From NCBI RefSeq assembly GCF_003752175.1, contig NZ_RJVF01000012.1, forward strand, positions 62,001-126,000: a stretch of DNA of 64,000 nucleotides. Direction: 5' to 3'. Origin of the DNA: Comamonas sp. BIGb0124. GTDB lineage: Bacteria > Pseudomonadota > Gammaproteobacteria > Burkholderiales > Burkholderiaceae_C. Under the pieces are notes generated by a model. The model was not told the DNA's origin and searched no databases. It saw nothing but the letters and a program-made list of their open reading frames with translations. Below are positions 57,122-64,000 of the stretch, in pieces (the first letter of the stretch is position 1; each line of letters opens with the position of its first letter). The position numbers were made by a program, and so were the translations under genes.

Positions 57122-57934
57122 ATGAATCACCTCCAACGCAAGATCGCCCTGTTTGCGGGCTTGGCCCTGGCCTCGACCCTGTCATGGGCCGATCGCCTCG
57201 ACGACATCAAGAAGGCGGGCGTGGTCCGCGTCGCGGCCTTCGACGCCAATCCGCCCTTCGGTTTTGTCGACGGCAAGGGCCGCAAGATCGTCGGTCTCGA
57301 CGTGGACTACGCCCATGCGTTGGCCAAGAAGCTCGGCGTCAAGCTGGAAGTCGTTCCGACCAATCCCGCCAACCGGGTTCCGCTGCTGACATCGGGCAAG
57401 GTGGATCTGGTGTTCGCCAACTTCACCATCACCGAAGAGCGAGCCAAAGTCGTCAACTTCAGCATTCCCTACTTCGCATCGGGCACGCAGTTCATCGCCA
57501 AGAAGGGCACGCTGACATCGCCCGACCAGTTGAACAGCCTGCGCATCGGCGTGGACAAAGGCACCGTCAACGAAATCCAGCTGCGCGAGCAGTTTCCCAA
57601 GGCCACGCTGGTGGCCTACGACGACACGCCCTTCGCTTTCACCGCGCTGCGCAACGGACAGGTGCAGGCCATTTCGCAGGACGGCCCCAAGCTGATCGGC
57701 CTGTTGGCCAATGTGCCCGACCGCGACAAGTACGAAGTACCGCCGTTTGCGATCTCGCAGGACTACATCGGCGTCGGCATCCCCAAGGGCGAGACCGCTC
57801 TGACCGATTTCGTCAACGGCACGCTGCGCGAACTCGAGGCCGATGGCCGGGCCCAGAAGATCTACGACACCTGGTTCGGTCCGACCACAAAGTCTCCGCT
57901 CAAGCGCATTTTCAAGATCGGCGACAAGGGCTGA
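57122..57934 (+). CDS. Polar amino acid ABC transporter substrate-binding protein
   Basis: This 270-residue periplasmic receptor (family 3, GltI/FliY type) starts with a signal peptide (about 1-23, ending SWA-DRLDDI) and continues with VVRVAAFDANPPFGFVDGKGRKIVGLDVDYAHALAKKLG, a clear family signature, and the inter-lobe SLRIGVDKGTVNEIQL. The conserved Arg/Asp ligand positions fit an amino acid ligand, likely acidic or polar, but which is uncertain. It heads an operon with two permease genes; a hairpin with T residues lies just after it. Confidence 0.92.
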   Translation: MNHLQRKIALFAGLALASTLSWADRLDDIKKAGVVRVAAFDANPPFGFVDGKGRKIVGLDVDYAHALAKKLGVKLEVVPTNPANRVPLLTSGKVDLVFANFTITEERAKVVNFSIPYFASGTQFIAKKGTLTSPDQLNSLRIGVDKGTVNEIQLREQFPKATLVAYDDTPFAFTALRNGQVQAISQDGPKLIGLLANVPDRDKYEVPPFAISQDYIGVGIPKGETALTDFVNGTLRELEADGRAQKIYDTWFGPTTKSPLKRIFKIGDKG

Positions 57935-57975
57935 TCCACCGGCTCGACCGGCAAGATGCCGGCTCACCGATACAC

Positions 57976-58014
57976 ACCGCCCCCGATCGTCCCGCGAGGG
58001 CGGTTTTCATTTTT
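57976..58014 (+). terminator. Attenuator-like hairpin between receptor and permease genes
   Basis: ACCGCCC and GGGCGGT (7-base stem, 15-base loop) are followed by TTTT-CA-TTTTT, only nine bases before the permease start codon. It may end part of the transcripts, which would give more receptor than permease. Confidence 0.5.
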
Positions 58015-58022
58015 CGGCTTTC

Positions 58023-58769
58023 ATGACATCCGAACTTCAAGCTCGCCTTGCGGATCTGCTCGCGCCCAAGTACCTCGACTGGCTGATTGACGGCTGGCTG
58101 ATGACACTGTGGTCCACCGTGCTGGTGGTGGCCGGGGCCACCCTACTCGGCATCGCGCTGGCCGCAGCCCGGGAGAGTGCACGGCCCGGCCTCGCGCGGA
58201 CGGCCCGCGTGTATCTCTCGCTGTTCCGCAACACCCCGCTGCTGGTGCAATTGTTCTTCTGGTACTTCGGCATCCCTACCCTGCTGCCCGAGGCCACGTT
58301 GCAATGGCTCAACGGCACGCACGAGCTGGCCATCGGCGGTTGGGTGCTGGCTCGCTGGCCCTCGTTCGAGTTTCTATCAGCCATCACGGGGCTGGTCTTC
58401 TATTCGGCCGCCTACGTGGGCGAGGACATCCGCTCGGGCCTGCGTGGCGTGGCCGTCAGCCAGCGCGCGGCCGCACGGGCGATGGGCTTCACGCCCGCGC
58501 AGGTCATGCGCCACGTGGTGCTGCCGCAGGCCCTGCGCATTGCGACGGCCCCGCTGCTTGGCCAGTACATGAACATCCTCAAGAACACCTCGCTGGGCAT
58601 GGCCATCGGCCTGGTCGAACTGTCTTACCGCACCCGCCAGGCCGAGGCCGAGAGCTGGAAAACCTTCGAGGTCTACGGTGTGGCCACCTTGCTCTACATC
58701 GTGGCGATCGCGCTGCTGGAAGTGCTGGGACAGATTCTGCAGCGGCGCCAGGCGCGGCTGCGCGGTTGA
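58023..58769 (+). CDS. Amino acid ABC transporter permease, first subunit
   Basis: This 248-residue inner-membrane protein (HisM/GltJ type) has about five predicted helices and the cytoplasmic EAA-like loop AVSQRAAARAMGFTPAQVMRHVVLPQALR (about residues 140-170). It has the family opening TLWSTVLVVAGATLLGIALA and YLSLFRNTPLLVQLFFWYFG. It pairs with the next gene as the heterodimeric channel. It begins 88 bases after the receptor gene and just downstream of a hairpin. Confidence 0.92.
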   Translation: MTSELQARLADLLAPKYLDWLIDGWLMTLWSTVLVVAGATLLGIALAAARESARPGLARTARVYLSLFRNTPLLVQLFFWYFGIPTLLPEATLQWLNGTHELAIGGWVLARWPSFEFLSAITGLVFYSAAYVGEDIRSGLRGVAVSQRAAARAMGFTPAQVMRHVVLPQALRIATAPLLGQYMNILKNTSLGMAIGLVELSYRTRQAEAESWKTFEVYGVATLLYIVAIALLEVLGQILQRRQARLRG

Positions 58770-58810
58770 GCCGAACGGCGGCCGCCGGCAAGACAAGCGA
58801 AATCGCAACC

Positions 58811-59515
58811 ATGGATTTTTCATTCCTCGAAGACGACCTGGGCTACCTGCTCTGGGGGACCTTTCCGGACGGTCCGCCCGGCGGCGCCCTGCTGACGCTG
58901 TTGCTCAGCCTGGGCTCCGGCGTGGCCTCGGCGCTGCTGGGCCTCGGCCTGGGCCTGCTGCTGGTTCTGCTGCGGGGCCCCGCGCTGCTGGCGCTGACCG
59001 TCGTGCTGGGATTTCTGCGAGCCGTTCCGGTGCTCATGCTGGTCTTCTGGACCTACTTTCTGCTGCCCGTCGTGCTGGGCATCTCGGTGCCCGGCGTGCT
59101 GTCGGTGATGGCGGCGCTGGCACTCGTCAGCGGCGCCTATCTGGCACACGGCGTGGCCGCCGGCATCCGCGGTGTGGGTTCGGGGCAGATGGCAGCGGCG
59201 CTGTCGCTGGGCTACACGCGCTGGGGGGCGCTGCGCCATGTGGTGCTGCCTCAGGCCTTGCGTATGATGCTGCCTTCTTTCATCAACCAGTGGGTGACCC
59301 TGGTCAAGGACAGCTCGCTGGCCTATATCGTGGGCGTGAACGAACTGTCCTTTCTCGCCACCCAGATCAATGCCCGTCTCATGCTGCACCCGGCCGAGGT
59401 GTTTCTTTTCGTCGGTGCGGTCTACTGGCTGATGTGCAGCCTGCTCGACCTCTGCGCACGCCTTCTGGCACGCCAGGCCACGCCGTTCACCGCGCAACGG
59501 ACGGCGGAGGCATGA
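58811..59515 (+). CDS. Amino acid ABC transporter permease, second subunit
   Basis: This 234-residue partner permease (HisQ/GltK type) has about five helices and the EAA-like loop GSGQMAAALSLGYTRWGALRHVVLPQALRMMLPSF, with VKDSSLAYIVGVNELSFLATQIN after it. The start at 58811 lies 41 bases after the first permease gene. No ATP-binding gene follows; the frame instead ends inside the convergent MFS gene (29-base overlap of 3' ends). Confidence 0.9.
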   Translation: MDFSFLEDDLGYLLWGTFPDGPPGGALLTLLLSLGSGVASALLGLGLGLLLVLLRGPALLALTVVLGFLRAVPVLMLVFWTYFLLPVVLGISVPGVLSVMAALALVSGAYLAHGVAAGIRGVGSGQMAAALSLGYTRWGALRHVVLPQALRMMLPSFINQWVTLVKDSSLAYIVGVNELSFLATQINARLMLHPAEVFLFVGAVYWLMCSLLDLCARLLARQATPFTAQRTAEA

Positions 59516-60734
59516 ACCGCCGGGTCGCCGACCAGAACACCAGGGCCAGCAGGCTGACGCCCGCCCCCAATGCGCACACCCCGGACCAGCCCGCCCGCGC
59601 ATAGGTCGCCGTCGCGCCAAGGGCCCCCAATCCACTGCCCACGGCGTAAAACAGCATGTACAGACTCACCAGCCGGCTGTGCACTTGCGGGCGGTTGCGA
59701 AAAATCAGGCTCTGGTTGGTGACATGCAGAGCCTGTCCGCCGAGATCGAGCAACACCACGCCCGCCGCCAGCGCCCACAACGACACCTGCAGTTGCGACA
59801 GCGGCCACCACGCCACCAACAGCAGCATCAGGGCCGCCAGACTGGTGCGCTGGCCATGCCCCCGGTCTGCCCACTGCCCGGCTCGGGCAGCAGCCAGCGC
59901 CCCCATCGCTCCGACCAGCCCAAACGCGCCGATGGCGGTGTGCGACAGGCCATGGGGCGGTGCGCTCAACGGCAGCACCATCGCACTCCAGAAGATGTTG
60001 AAGACTGCAAACATCAGCAGCGCCAGCACACCCCGAATCTGAAGCGCCCGTTCCTCGCGCAGCAGCACCGGCAGCGATGCGAGCAGACGGGCATAACGCA
60101 TCGCCTGCCATGGCGCAGGCAGCACCGGCAGGCGCTTCCACAGCAAGCCGGCCAATGCCAGCATCAGCAAGGCCGCGCAGAAGTAGACTCCCCGCCAGCC
60201 TGCCACATCGCCGACGCCACCGGCAAAGACACGGGCCAACAACAGGCCGATGAACACCCCGCTCTGCGCCGCACCGACCACCCGGCCCTGCTCGTGCGGC
60301 GCGGCTGCGCTGGCCGCGTAGGCGATCAATCCCTGGGTCATCGCGGTGCCGAGCAATCCCACGGCCAGCATGCCGGCCAGCAACCACGGCGTGGATGGCG
60401 CCAGCGCCACCAGCCCCAAGGCCGCCGTCAAGGCCAGAATCTGCACGGCCATGAGGCGGCGCCGGTCCACCCGGTCGCCCAGCGGCACCAGCAGCAGCAA
60501 GGCCAGCGCGCACCCCAGTTGCGTGGCCGTCACGACACCGCCGACCGCCGCCAGGCCGATGCCGAAATCGCGCGCCAGCACATCCAGCAACGGATGGGCG
60601 TAATAGACATTGGCCACGCTCGATCCGCTGGCCAGCGCAAACAGCAGCACCAGGCTGCGCGGCATGCCGGTGAGCGGTCTCGACACGCAGCCCTCTCGAG
60701 ACGGCGATGTGGAACTGACGGGAGCGATGGCCAT
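59487..60734 (-). CDS. MFS transporter
   Basis: This 415-residue major facilitator protein has twelve hydrophobic segments and the loop 2-3 motif GDRVDRRRLM (about residues 84-93; GxxxDRxGRR type), characteristic of drug/proton antiporters and sugar exporters. The N terminus up to residue 25 is basic and Ser-rich. It is divergent from an HxlR regulator with an inverted repeat between them, which often means export of a small aromatic or drug-like effector. Substrate unknown. Confidence 0.88.
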   Translation of the reverse strand: MAIAPVSSTSPSREGCVSRPLTGMPRSLVLLFALASGSSVANVYYAHPLLDVLARDFGIGLAAVGGVVTATQLGCALALLLLVPLGDRVDRRRLMAVQILALTAALGLVALAPSTPWLLAGMLAVGLLGTAMTQGLIAYAASAAAPHEQGRVVGAAQSGVFIGLLLARVFAGGVGDVAGWRGVYFCAALLMLALAGLLWKRLPVLPAPWQAMRYARLLASLPVLLREERALQIRGVLALLMFAVFNIFWSAMVLPLSAPPHGLSHTAIGAFGLVGAMGALAAARAGQWADRGHGQRTSLAALMLLLVAWWPLSQLQVSLWALAAGVVLLDLGGQALHVTNQSLIFRNRPQVHSRLVSLYMLFYAVGSGLGALGATATYARAGWSGVCALGAGVSLLALVFWSATRRFMPPPSVAR

Positions 60735-60747
60735 GACCTTGGATCCA

Positions 60748-60799
60748 GTTGCAAAACAAAACCAGATGGATGATAGGAATATTGGTTTTAAAATGCAAC
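60748..60799. promoter_or_regulatory. Imperfect 16-base inverted repeat, candidate HxlR operator
   Basis: GTTGCAAAACAAAACC (60748-60763) and GGTTTTAAAATGCAAC (60784-60799) are inverted with 12 of 16 positions matching and a 20-base spacer. They cover the region between the divergent MFS gene and HxlR start, where both promoters must lie. Confidence 0.5.
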
Positions 60800-60820
60800 C
60801 AGAAAAGCGATGCCTTCGAT

Positions 60821-61285
60821 ATGCCCATCACCGATCCCATGCCCGCCCCGTCGATGCCCGACCCCACCGAACCCTGTCCCGTTGCGCGTGCGGCGGATGT
60901 CATCGGGGACCGCTGGTCGCTGCTCATCGTGCGGGACGTGTTCGATGGACTGCACCGTTTCGGCGACTTCCAGCGCAGCCTGGGCGTGGCTCGCAACATC
61001 CTGTCCGACCGGCTGCGCAAACTGGTCCAGGCCGGGATCCTGCAGACCCGGGCGGCCTCGGACGGCTCGGCCTACCAGGAGTACGTACTGACGACCCAGG
61101 GAGTAAGCCTGTTCCCCGTCGTGGTCGCCCTGCGGCAATGGGGCGAACGGCATTTGTTCGCGCGCGGTGAACGCCACTCCGTGCTGATCGACACGCAGAC
61201 CGGTCGCCCCATCCCGGCCATGGCGCCGCGAGCCAGCGACGGTTCGCCGCTGCCGGCTGCACGAACGGCAGTGAGGAAGGTCTGA
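60821..61285 (+). CDS. HxlR-family transcriptional regulator
   Basis: This 154-residue winged-helix protein of the MarR-like HxlR family has the signature PCPVARAADVIGDRWSLLIVRDVFDGLHRFGDFQRSLGVARNILSDRLRKLVQAGIL, with the conserved Cys of the family at the start of the motif, sometimes used as a redox or aldehyde sensor. The ATG at 60821 puts this core at about residue 16, as is usual. It is divergent from the MFS exporter and probably controls it. Confidence 0.9.
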   Translation: MPITDPMPAPSMPDPTEPCPVARAADVIGDRWSLLIVRDVFDGLHRFGDFQRSLGVARNILSDRLRKLVQAGILQTRAASDGSAYQEYVLTTQGVSLFPVVVALRQWGERHLFARGERHSVLIDTQTGRPIPAMAPRASDGSPLPAARTAVRKV

Positions 61286-61317
61286 CCTGCCGCATGCGGC
61301 GGTATCATCCCGCCCAC

Positions 61318-62319
61318 ATGACGTTCGCCGCCCTTCTTCATGCACTGCGCTCCCGCTACCACACCCATCGGTGGCGGCGCGCCTTCCAGCAGGCCCAGGC
61401 CGAGCCTCGGGCACCGGCCGTGACGCATGCCGGTCGCGACGCGGCATCGCGGCCCGCTGCCGCCCTCTGGGGCGATGGGCCCGCCCACTCGGATCCCGTG
61501 CCGCCCGTCGTGTGGATGTACTGGGACGCCGCACGCATCCCGACCTTCGTGGCCTGGTGCATCGCCGGTGTCCGCAGACTCAATCCGAAACTCGAGGTAC
61601 GGCTGCTGCGCCCGGACGATCTGCCGCGTTATCTGGTGCTGCATCCCGGCTTGGCCCGCGCCTCCGTCCACCAGCGTGCCGACTGGATCAGGCTCGAACT
61701 GCTGCATCGCCACGGCGGCATCTGGCTGGATGCCAGCACGGTGCTCACCGCACCGCTCGACTGGGTGTTCGACACGCAGCGCGCAACGGGCAGCGAGTGG
61801 GTCGGCTTCCAGATCGCCCAAAGCCAGCGCGACCCGCGTTATCCCGTGATCGAGAACTGGTTCCTCGCCGCGCCCGCCCGCAGCCGTTTCATTGCCGATT
61901 GGCGCGAGATCTTCACACGCGAGATCATCGAAGGCGGAGCCGCCCGGTATGTGGCACAGCTGCGCGACAGCGGCCGGCTGGACACGCTGGCCCAGGCCAT
62001 CGGCATGCCCGACTACCTGACCATGCACCTGTGCGCGCAGCAACTCATTCAGGATCAGGATCAGGACCAGGGCCGCAGCCGTTATCGCCTGGCCCTGTAC
62101 AAGGCCGAAGACACCGCCTTCCGCCTTCACGAGCAAGCCGGCTGGCGCAGAACACCCCTGCAGCTCCAACTGCTGGCGCATCCCGCACCGCCCGACGCGC
62201 CCGCCCTGATCAAGCTGCGCAGCATGGACCGCAAGTACATCGAGGCCTACGTGGCACGGGGTCTGTATCGCCCGGACAGTCTGGTGGGGCGGCTGGTGGA
62301 AGCCGAGCGGTCAGCGTGA
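61318..62319 (+). CDS. Capsular polysaccharide synthesis-type glycosyltransferase
   Basis: This 333-residue protein resembles the Caps_synth / DXD-sugar transferase group. The core reads SVHQRADWIRLELLHRHGGIWLDASTVLTAPLDWVF, with the GGIWLDAS segment in place of the usual GGIYLDLD. Residues 1-60 are basic without a signal peptide. A short run of Gln-Asp repeats (QDQDQDQ) is encoded near 62050. ATG at 61318 is preferred; 61294 would add eight residues. It is the first of several surface-glycan genes at the right edge. Confidence 0.75.
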   Translation: MTFAALLHALRSRYHTHRWRRAFQQAQAEPRAPAVTHAGRDAASRPAAALWGDGPAHSDPVPPVVWMYWDAARIPTFVAWCIAGVRRLNPKLEVRLLRPDDLPRYLVLHPGLARASVHQRADWIRLELLHRHGGIWLDASTVLTAPLDWVFDTQRATGSEWVGFQIAQSQRDPRYPVIENWFLAAPARSRFIADWREIFTREIIEGGAARYVAQLRDSGRLDTLAQAIGMPDYLTMHLCAQQLIQDQDQDQGRSRYRLALYKAEDTAFRLHEQAGWRRTPLQLQLLAHPAPPDAPALIKLRSMDRKYIEAYVARGLYRPDSLVGRLVEAERSA

Positions 62320-62354
62320 AACTTCGTGCCTCGTGACCGGGATGCCGGCCGCCA

Positions 62355-63353
62355 TCAGGCGGTGTCGGCATCCATCTTCAACACCGTCCTCACCCAATGC
62401 TCGCGGCTGTATTTCCGGAAAATCTCATCGGGCAGGTCGAGATAAGGCGTCGCAAAGAACTCATCGGGAATCCGGTCTGTGCTGCTTTCCCAGACAAAGA
62501 TATTCTGCGGCCGATAGAAATCGTAATTCCTGACATCGGCATTGGTGGTAATCAGCTTCTTTTTCATGCCCATGGCTTCGAAAATCCGAAAGCTCAAGCC
62601 ATGCTGAATTTCCTTGTGCACATCCAGCACATACCGTGACCGCTTGAAGTGTTCCTTGGCCTCCGACATCGGCACCGGCTCTTCGATGAGTTCGATGAAC
62701 GGCGATCGTTCGGCCGGCACCCATTCGGGTTTGTCGATCAGCAATTTAAAAACAGCCTGCTGACCTTGCTCGGAAAGGCACTTCGCGATTCTCTCGATTT
62801 CAGGATAACGCCGATCGCACGTACCGACAAAATAAAAATCCTGTTCGACGGGACGGTCGTCATGGCCATAGAAGTGGAAATTGGTGATGAACTGTAGACC
62901 ATATTTCTTCGCATCCACCGGATCGAAGCTATAGTGCTCATCGAAATACTTGACCGTATCCAGGTAAGCCGGAAAATGGTCAAAGCCATCCCAATAATAG
63001 ACGATCGACTGGTCCGCCTTGGCCGTGATGTAGTCGAGAGCCGACGGATGCATCATCTCGGGACAGATCACAAAAAGGTAATCGAAGTGGGCCTCTGCGC
63101 TCAAGCTCTGAAAATGATGGAGCGCCGTCTTTTCGATCTTTATATTGACGCCCAGAAAAATCTTGCTGAAGACATTGTAGAGACGCTCCCACACACTTCT
63201 ATACTGATAGAAGTAGCCCTTGTAAAGTATGGTCGTCACATCGCAATGACCGTGGGTTGCAAAGCCTTCCTCAAAGATCTTGTAAAGACCAAAATGCCCG
63301 ATGCACAGAAAAAGCATTTTCTTTTTCGGCGGGGCGGAGCTGACGATCTGCAT
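62355..63353 (-). CDS. CgeB-like glycosyltransferase
   Basis: This 332-residue protein shows a GT-B pattern like the CgeB/spore-maturation transferases: YYWDGFDHFPAYLDTVKYFDEHYSFDPVDAKKYG in the middle, DFYFVGTCDRRYPEI, and SRYVLDVHKEIQHGLSFRIFEAMGMKKKLITTN in the nucleotide-binding half. The gene is lower in GC than its neighbours, with more AT-ending codons, a sign of transfer. It lies between a capsule-type transferase and gmhB, so a role in LPS core or capsule is likely. Donor unknown. Confidence 0.75.
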   Translation of the reverse strand: MQIVSSAPPKKKMLFLCIGHFGLYKIFEEGFATHGHCDVTTILYKGYFYQYRSVWERLYNVFSKIFLGVNIKIEKTALHHFQSLSAEAHFDYLFVICPEMMHPSALDYITAKADQSIVYYWDGFDHFPAYLDTVKYFDEHYSFDPVDAKKYGLQFITNFHFYGHDDRPVEQDFYFVGTCDRRYPEIERIAKCLSEQGQQAVFKLLIDKPEWVPAERSPFIELIEEPVPMSEAKEHFKRSRYVLDVHKEIQHGLSFRIFEAMGMKKKLITTNADVRNYDFYRPQNIFVWESSTDRIPDEFFATPYLDLPDEIFRKYSREHWVRTVLKMDADTA

Positions 63354-63601
63354 ATCAAAACTTTATAAAAACATCCACGCCAACGCTCCACAGCAAGGAT
63401 ACTTATTCAAGCGGCAATGCCAACTGTGCCGTGAAGGCGCCACGAGCACGCGCCGTTCGGCATAAGGAAGAGCCTCTAGGCCGTGACTGCAAGTGTCTGT
63501 CACGGGCTCATCGCCTCACATGCCGATACGCGGCAAAAAACGCAGCGGCACGAGCCCGGCAGCCAGAGAAACAAGCGGCCATCCTTCAAGCGCTTTCAGA
63601 G

Positions 63602-64000
63602 TTATCTCGCCTTGCCGACTGCGGGCGGCACCAAGTATGGCGTGACATCGGCCAAGTGGGTAATGAGCGTGTGATCCTCGCCGGATTTTACATCCGCATT
63701 CAACAACAGGTTGACCGGAACGCCTGCGGCGCGGCCGGCCTGCATGTCGCTCAGGCTGTCTCCGACCATGATGGAGCGCGACAGATCGAGCCCTAGATCC
63801 TGCTGGGCCTGGAGCAGCATCCCGGGCCCGGGCTTGCGCATGGGCGACTGGCGGCGGTACTGGCCCACGCCGTGTTCCGGGTGATCCGGACAAAAATAAA
63901 CGGCATCGAGCACGGCACCCTGCAAGGCAAACTGTTCGCGCACCCAATCCATCAACACTCTGAAATCGATCTCTGTGTAATAACCACGACCGATGCCGGC
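63602..64000 (-). CDS. gmhB: D,D-heptose 1,7-bisphosphate phosphatase (GmhB-like HAD), cut at the right edge
   Basis: The visible part (133 codons, 3' end intact) continues past the window at the N terminus. It reads AGIGRGYYTEIDF, then FCPDHPEHG, MRKPGPGMLLQA and SIMVGDSLSDMQAGRAAGV, all HAD-IIIA/GmhB features. GmhB removes the 7-phosphate from heptose bisphosphate in ADP-heptose synthesis. The usual zinc site CxH...CxC is altered: the second ligand is Asp and the last two cysteines are Ser and Met, so this copy probably does not bind zinc. The catalytic DxD region is outside the window. It may serve LPS core heptose or another heptose-based glycan. Confidence 0.8.
   Translation of the reverse strand, partial: AGIGRGYYTEIDFRVLMDWVREQFALQGAVLDAVYFCPDHPEHGVGQYRRQSPMRKPGPGMLLQAQQDLGLDLSRSIMVGDSLSDMQAGRAAGVPVNLLLNADVKSGEDHTLITHLADVTPYLVPPAVGKAR

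Noticed and set aside
62045-62075. Short CAGGAT-type repeat inside the capsule-type transferase
   Set aside because: Only a few hexamer units encoding Gln-Asp; too short and imperfect for a minisatellite or CRISPR.

Overview
The window is a high-GC, densely packed chromosomal segment of a betaproteobacterium. The housekeeping order cysS-alkA-like-accA-tilS-lysC-tRNA-Ser, the ppiA-ppiB-lpxH block, a tripartite-tricarboxylate (Bug/TctC) receptor and many ABC-type catabolic loci fit Burkholderiales, most likely Alcaligenaceae (Bordetella/Achromobacter relatives). That placement is inferred from gene content and gene order, not from a database match. No phage, IS element, CRISPR array or rRNA is visible.

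Left part (1-6.8 kb): a LivJ-type periplasmic receptor with a divergent LysR regulator, DNA polymerase IV, a two-subunit 3-oxoacid CoA-transferase with a divergent PAS-LuxR regulator and a perfect palindrome between them, and a carboxymuconolactone-decarboxylase/AhpD-like protein. From 7.0 to 18.1 kb lies a surface-glycan locus. It holds the four dTDP-L-rhamnose genes (rfbBDAC), three glycosyltransferase-like proteins, UDP-galactopyranose mutase (so galactofuranose is a likely sugar), a coiled-coil CDP-glycerol-glycerophosphotransferase-like protein and, convergent, the lipid A flippase msbA. From 18.4 to 30.5 kb come housekeeping genes: tRNA-Ser(GCU), lysC, tilS, accA, a DNA glycosylase, cysS, a PhoX-like Tat lipoprotein with a candidate Pho box, a TPR protein, two cyclophilins, lpxH and mtfA.

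From 30.6 to 42.6 kb, glyoxalase I is followed by a tightly overlapping nine-gene minus-strand operon with a divergent GntR regulator. It encodes an Fe3+-type ABC importer (receptor, ATPase, two-domain permease) interleaved with a class II aldolase-like protein, a 4,5-dihydroxyphthalate-decarboxylase-like protein without a signal peptide, an SfnB-like acyl-CoA dehydrogenase, an NtaA/SnaA/DszA-type flavin monooxygenase, an MmgE/PrpD protein and an SDR protein that lacks the catalytic Tyr and Lys. I do not recognise this set as a described pathway; it is the best candidate for a new catabolic system.

From 42.7 to 53.3 kb is an accessory island: NDH-2-like dehydrogenase, GH15 glucoamylase/trehalase-type hydrolase, a small acidic protein, a YhxC-like SDR, a family-2 glycosyltransferase, an HSL-type esterase, a small membrane protein, and an overlapping acyl-CoA dehydrogenase-like / PIG-L deacetylase / SAM methyltransferase operon. 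The last three plus the glycosyltransferase look like one modification cassette split by the esterase and membrane protein. A small secreted protein with two CX10C repeats follows.

The right part (53.3-64 kb) carries a Bug receptor, a lipoprotein, an MgtC/DUF4010 membrane protein, a polar amino-acid ABC receptor with two permeases but no ATPase, an MFS exporter with a divergent HxlR regulator, a capsular-polysaccharide-type transferase, a CgeB-like glycosyltransferase and a partial gmhB, which suggests that LPS-core/surface-glycan genes continue past the edge.
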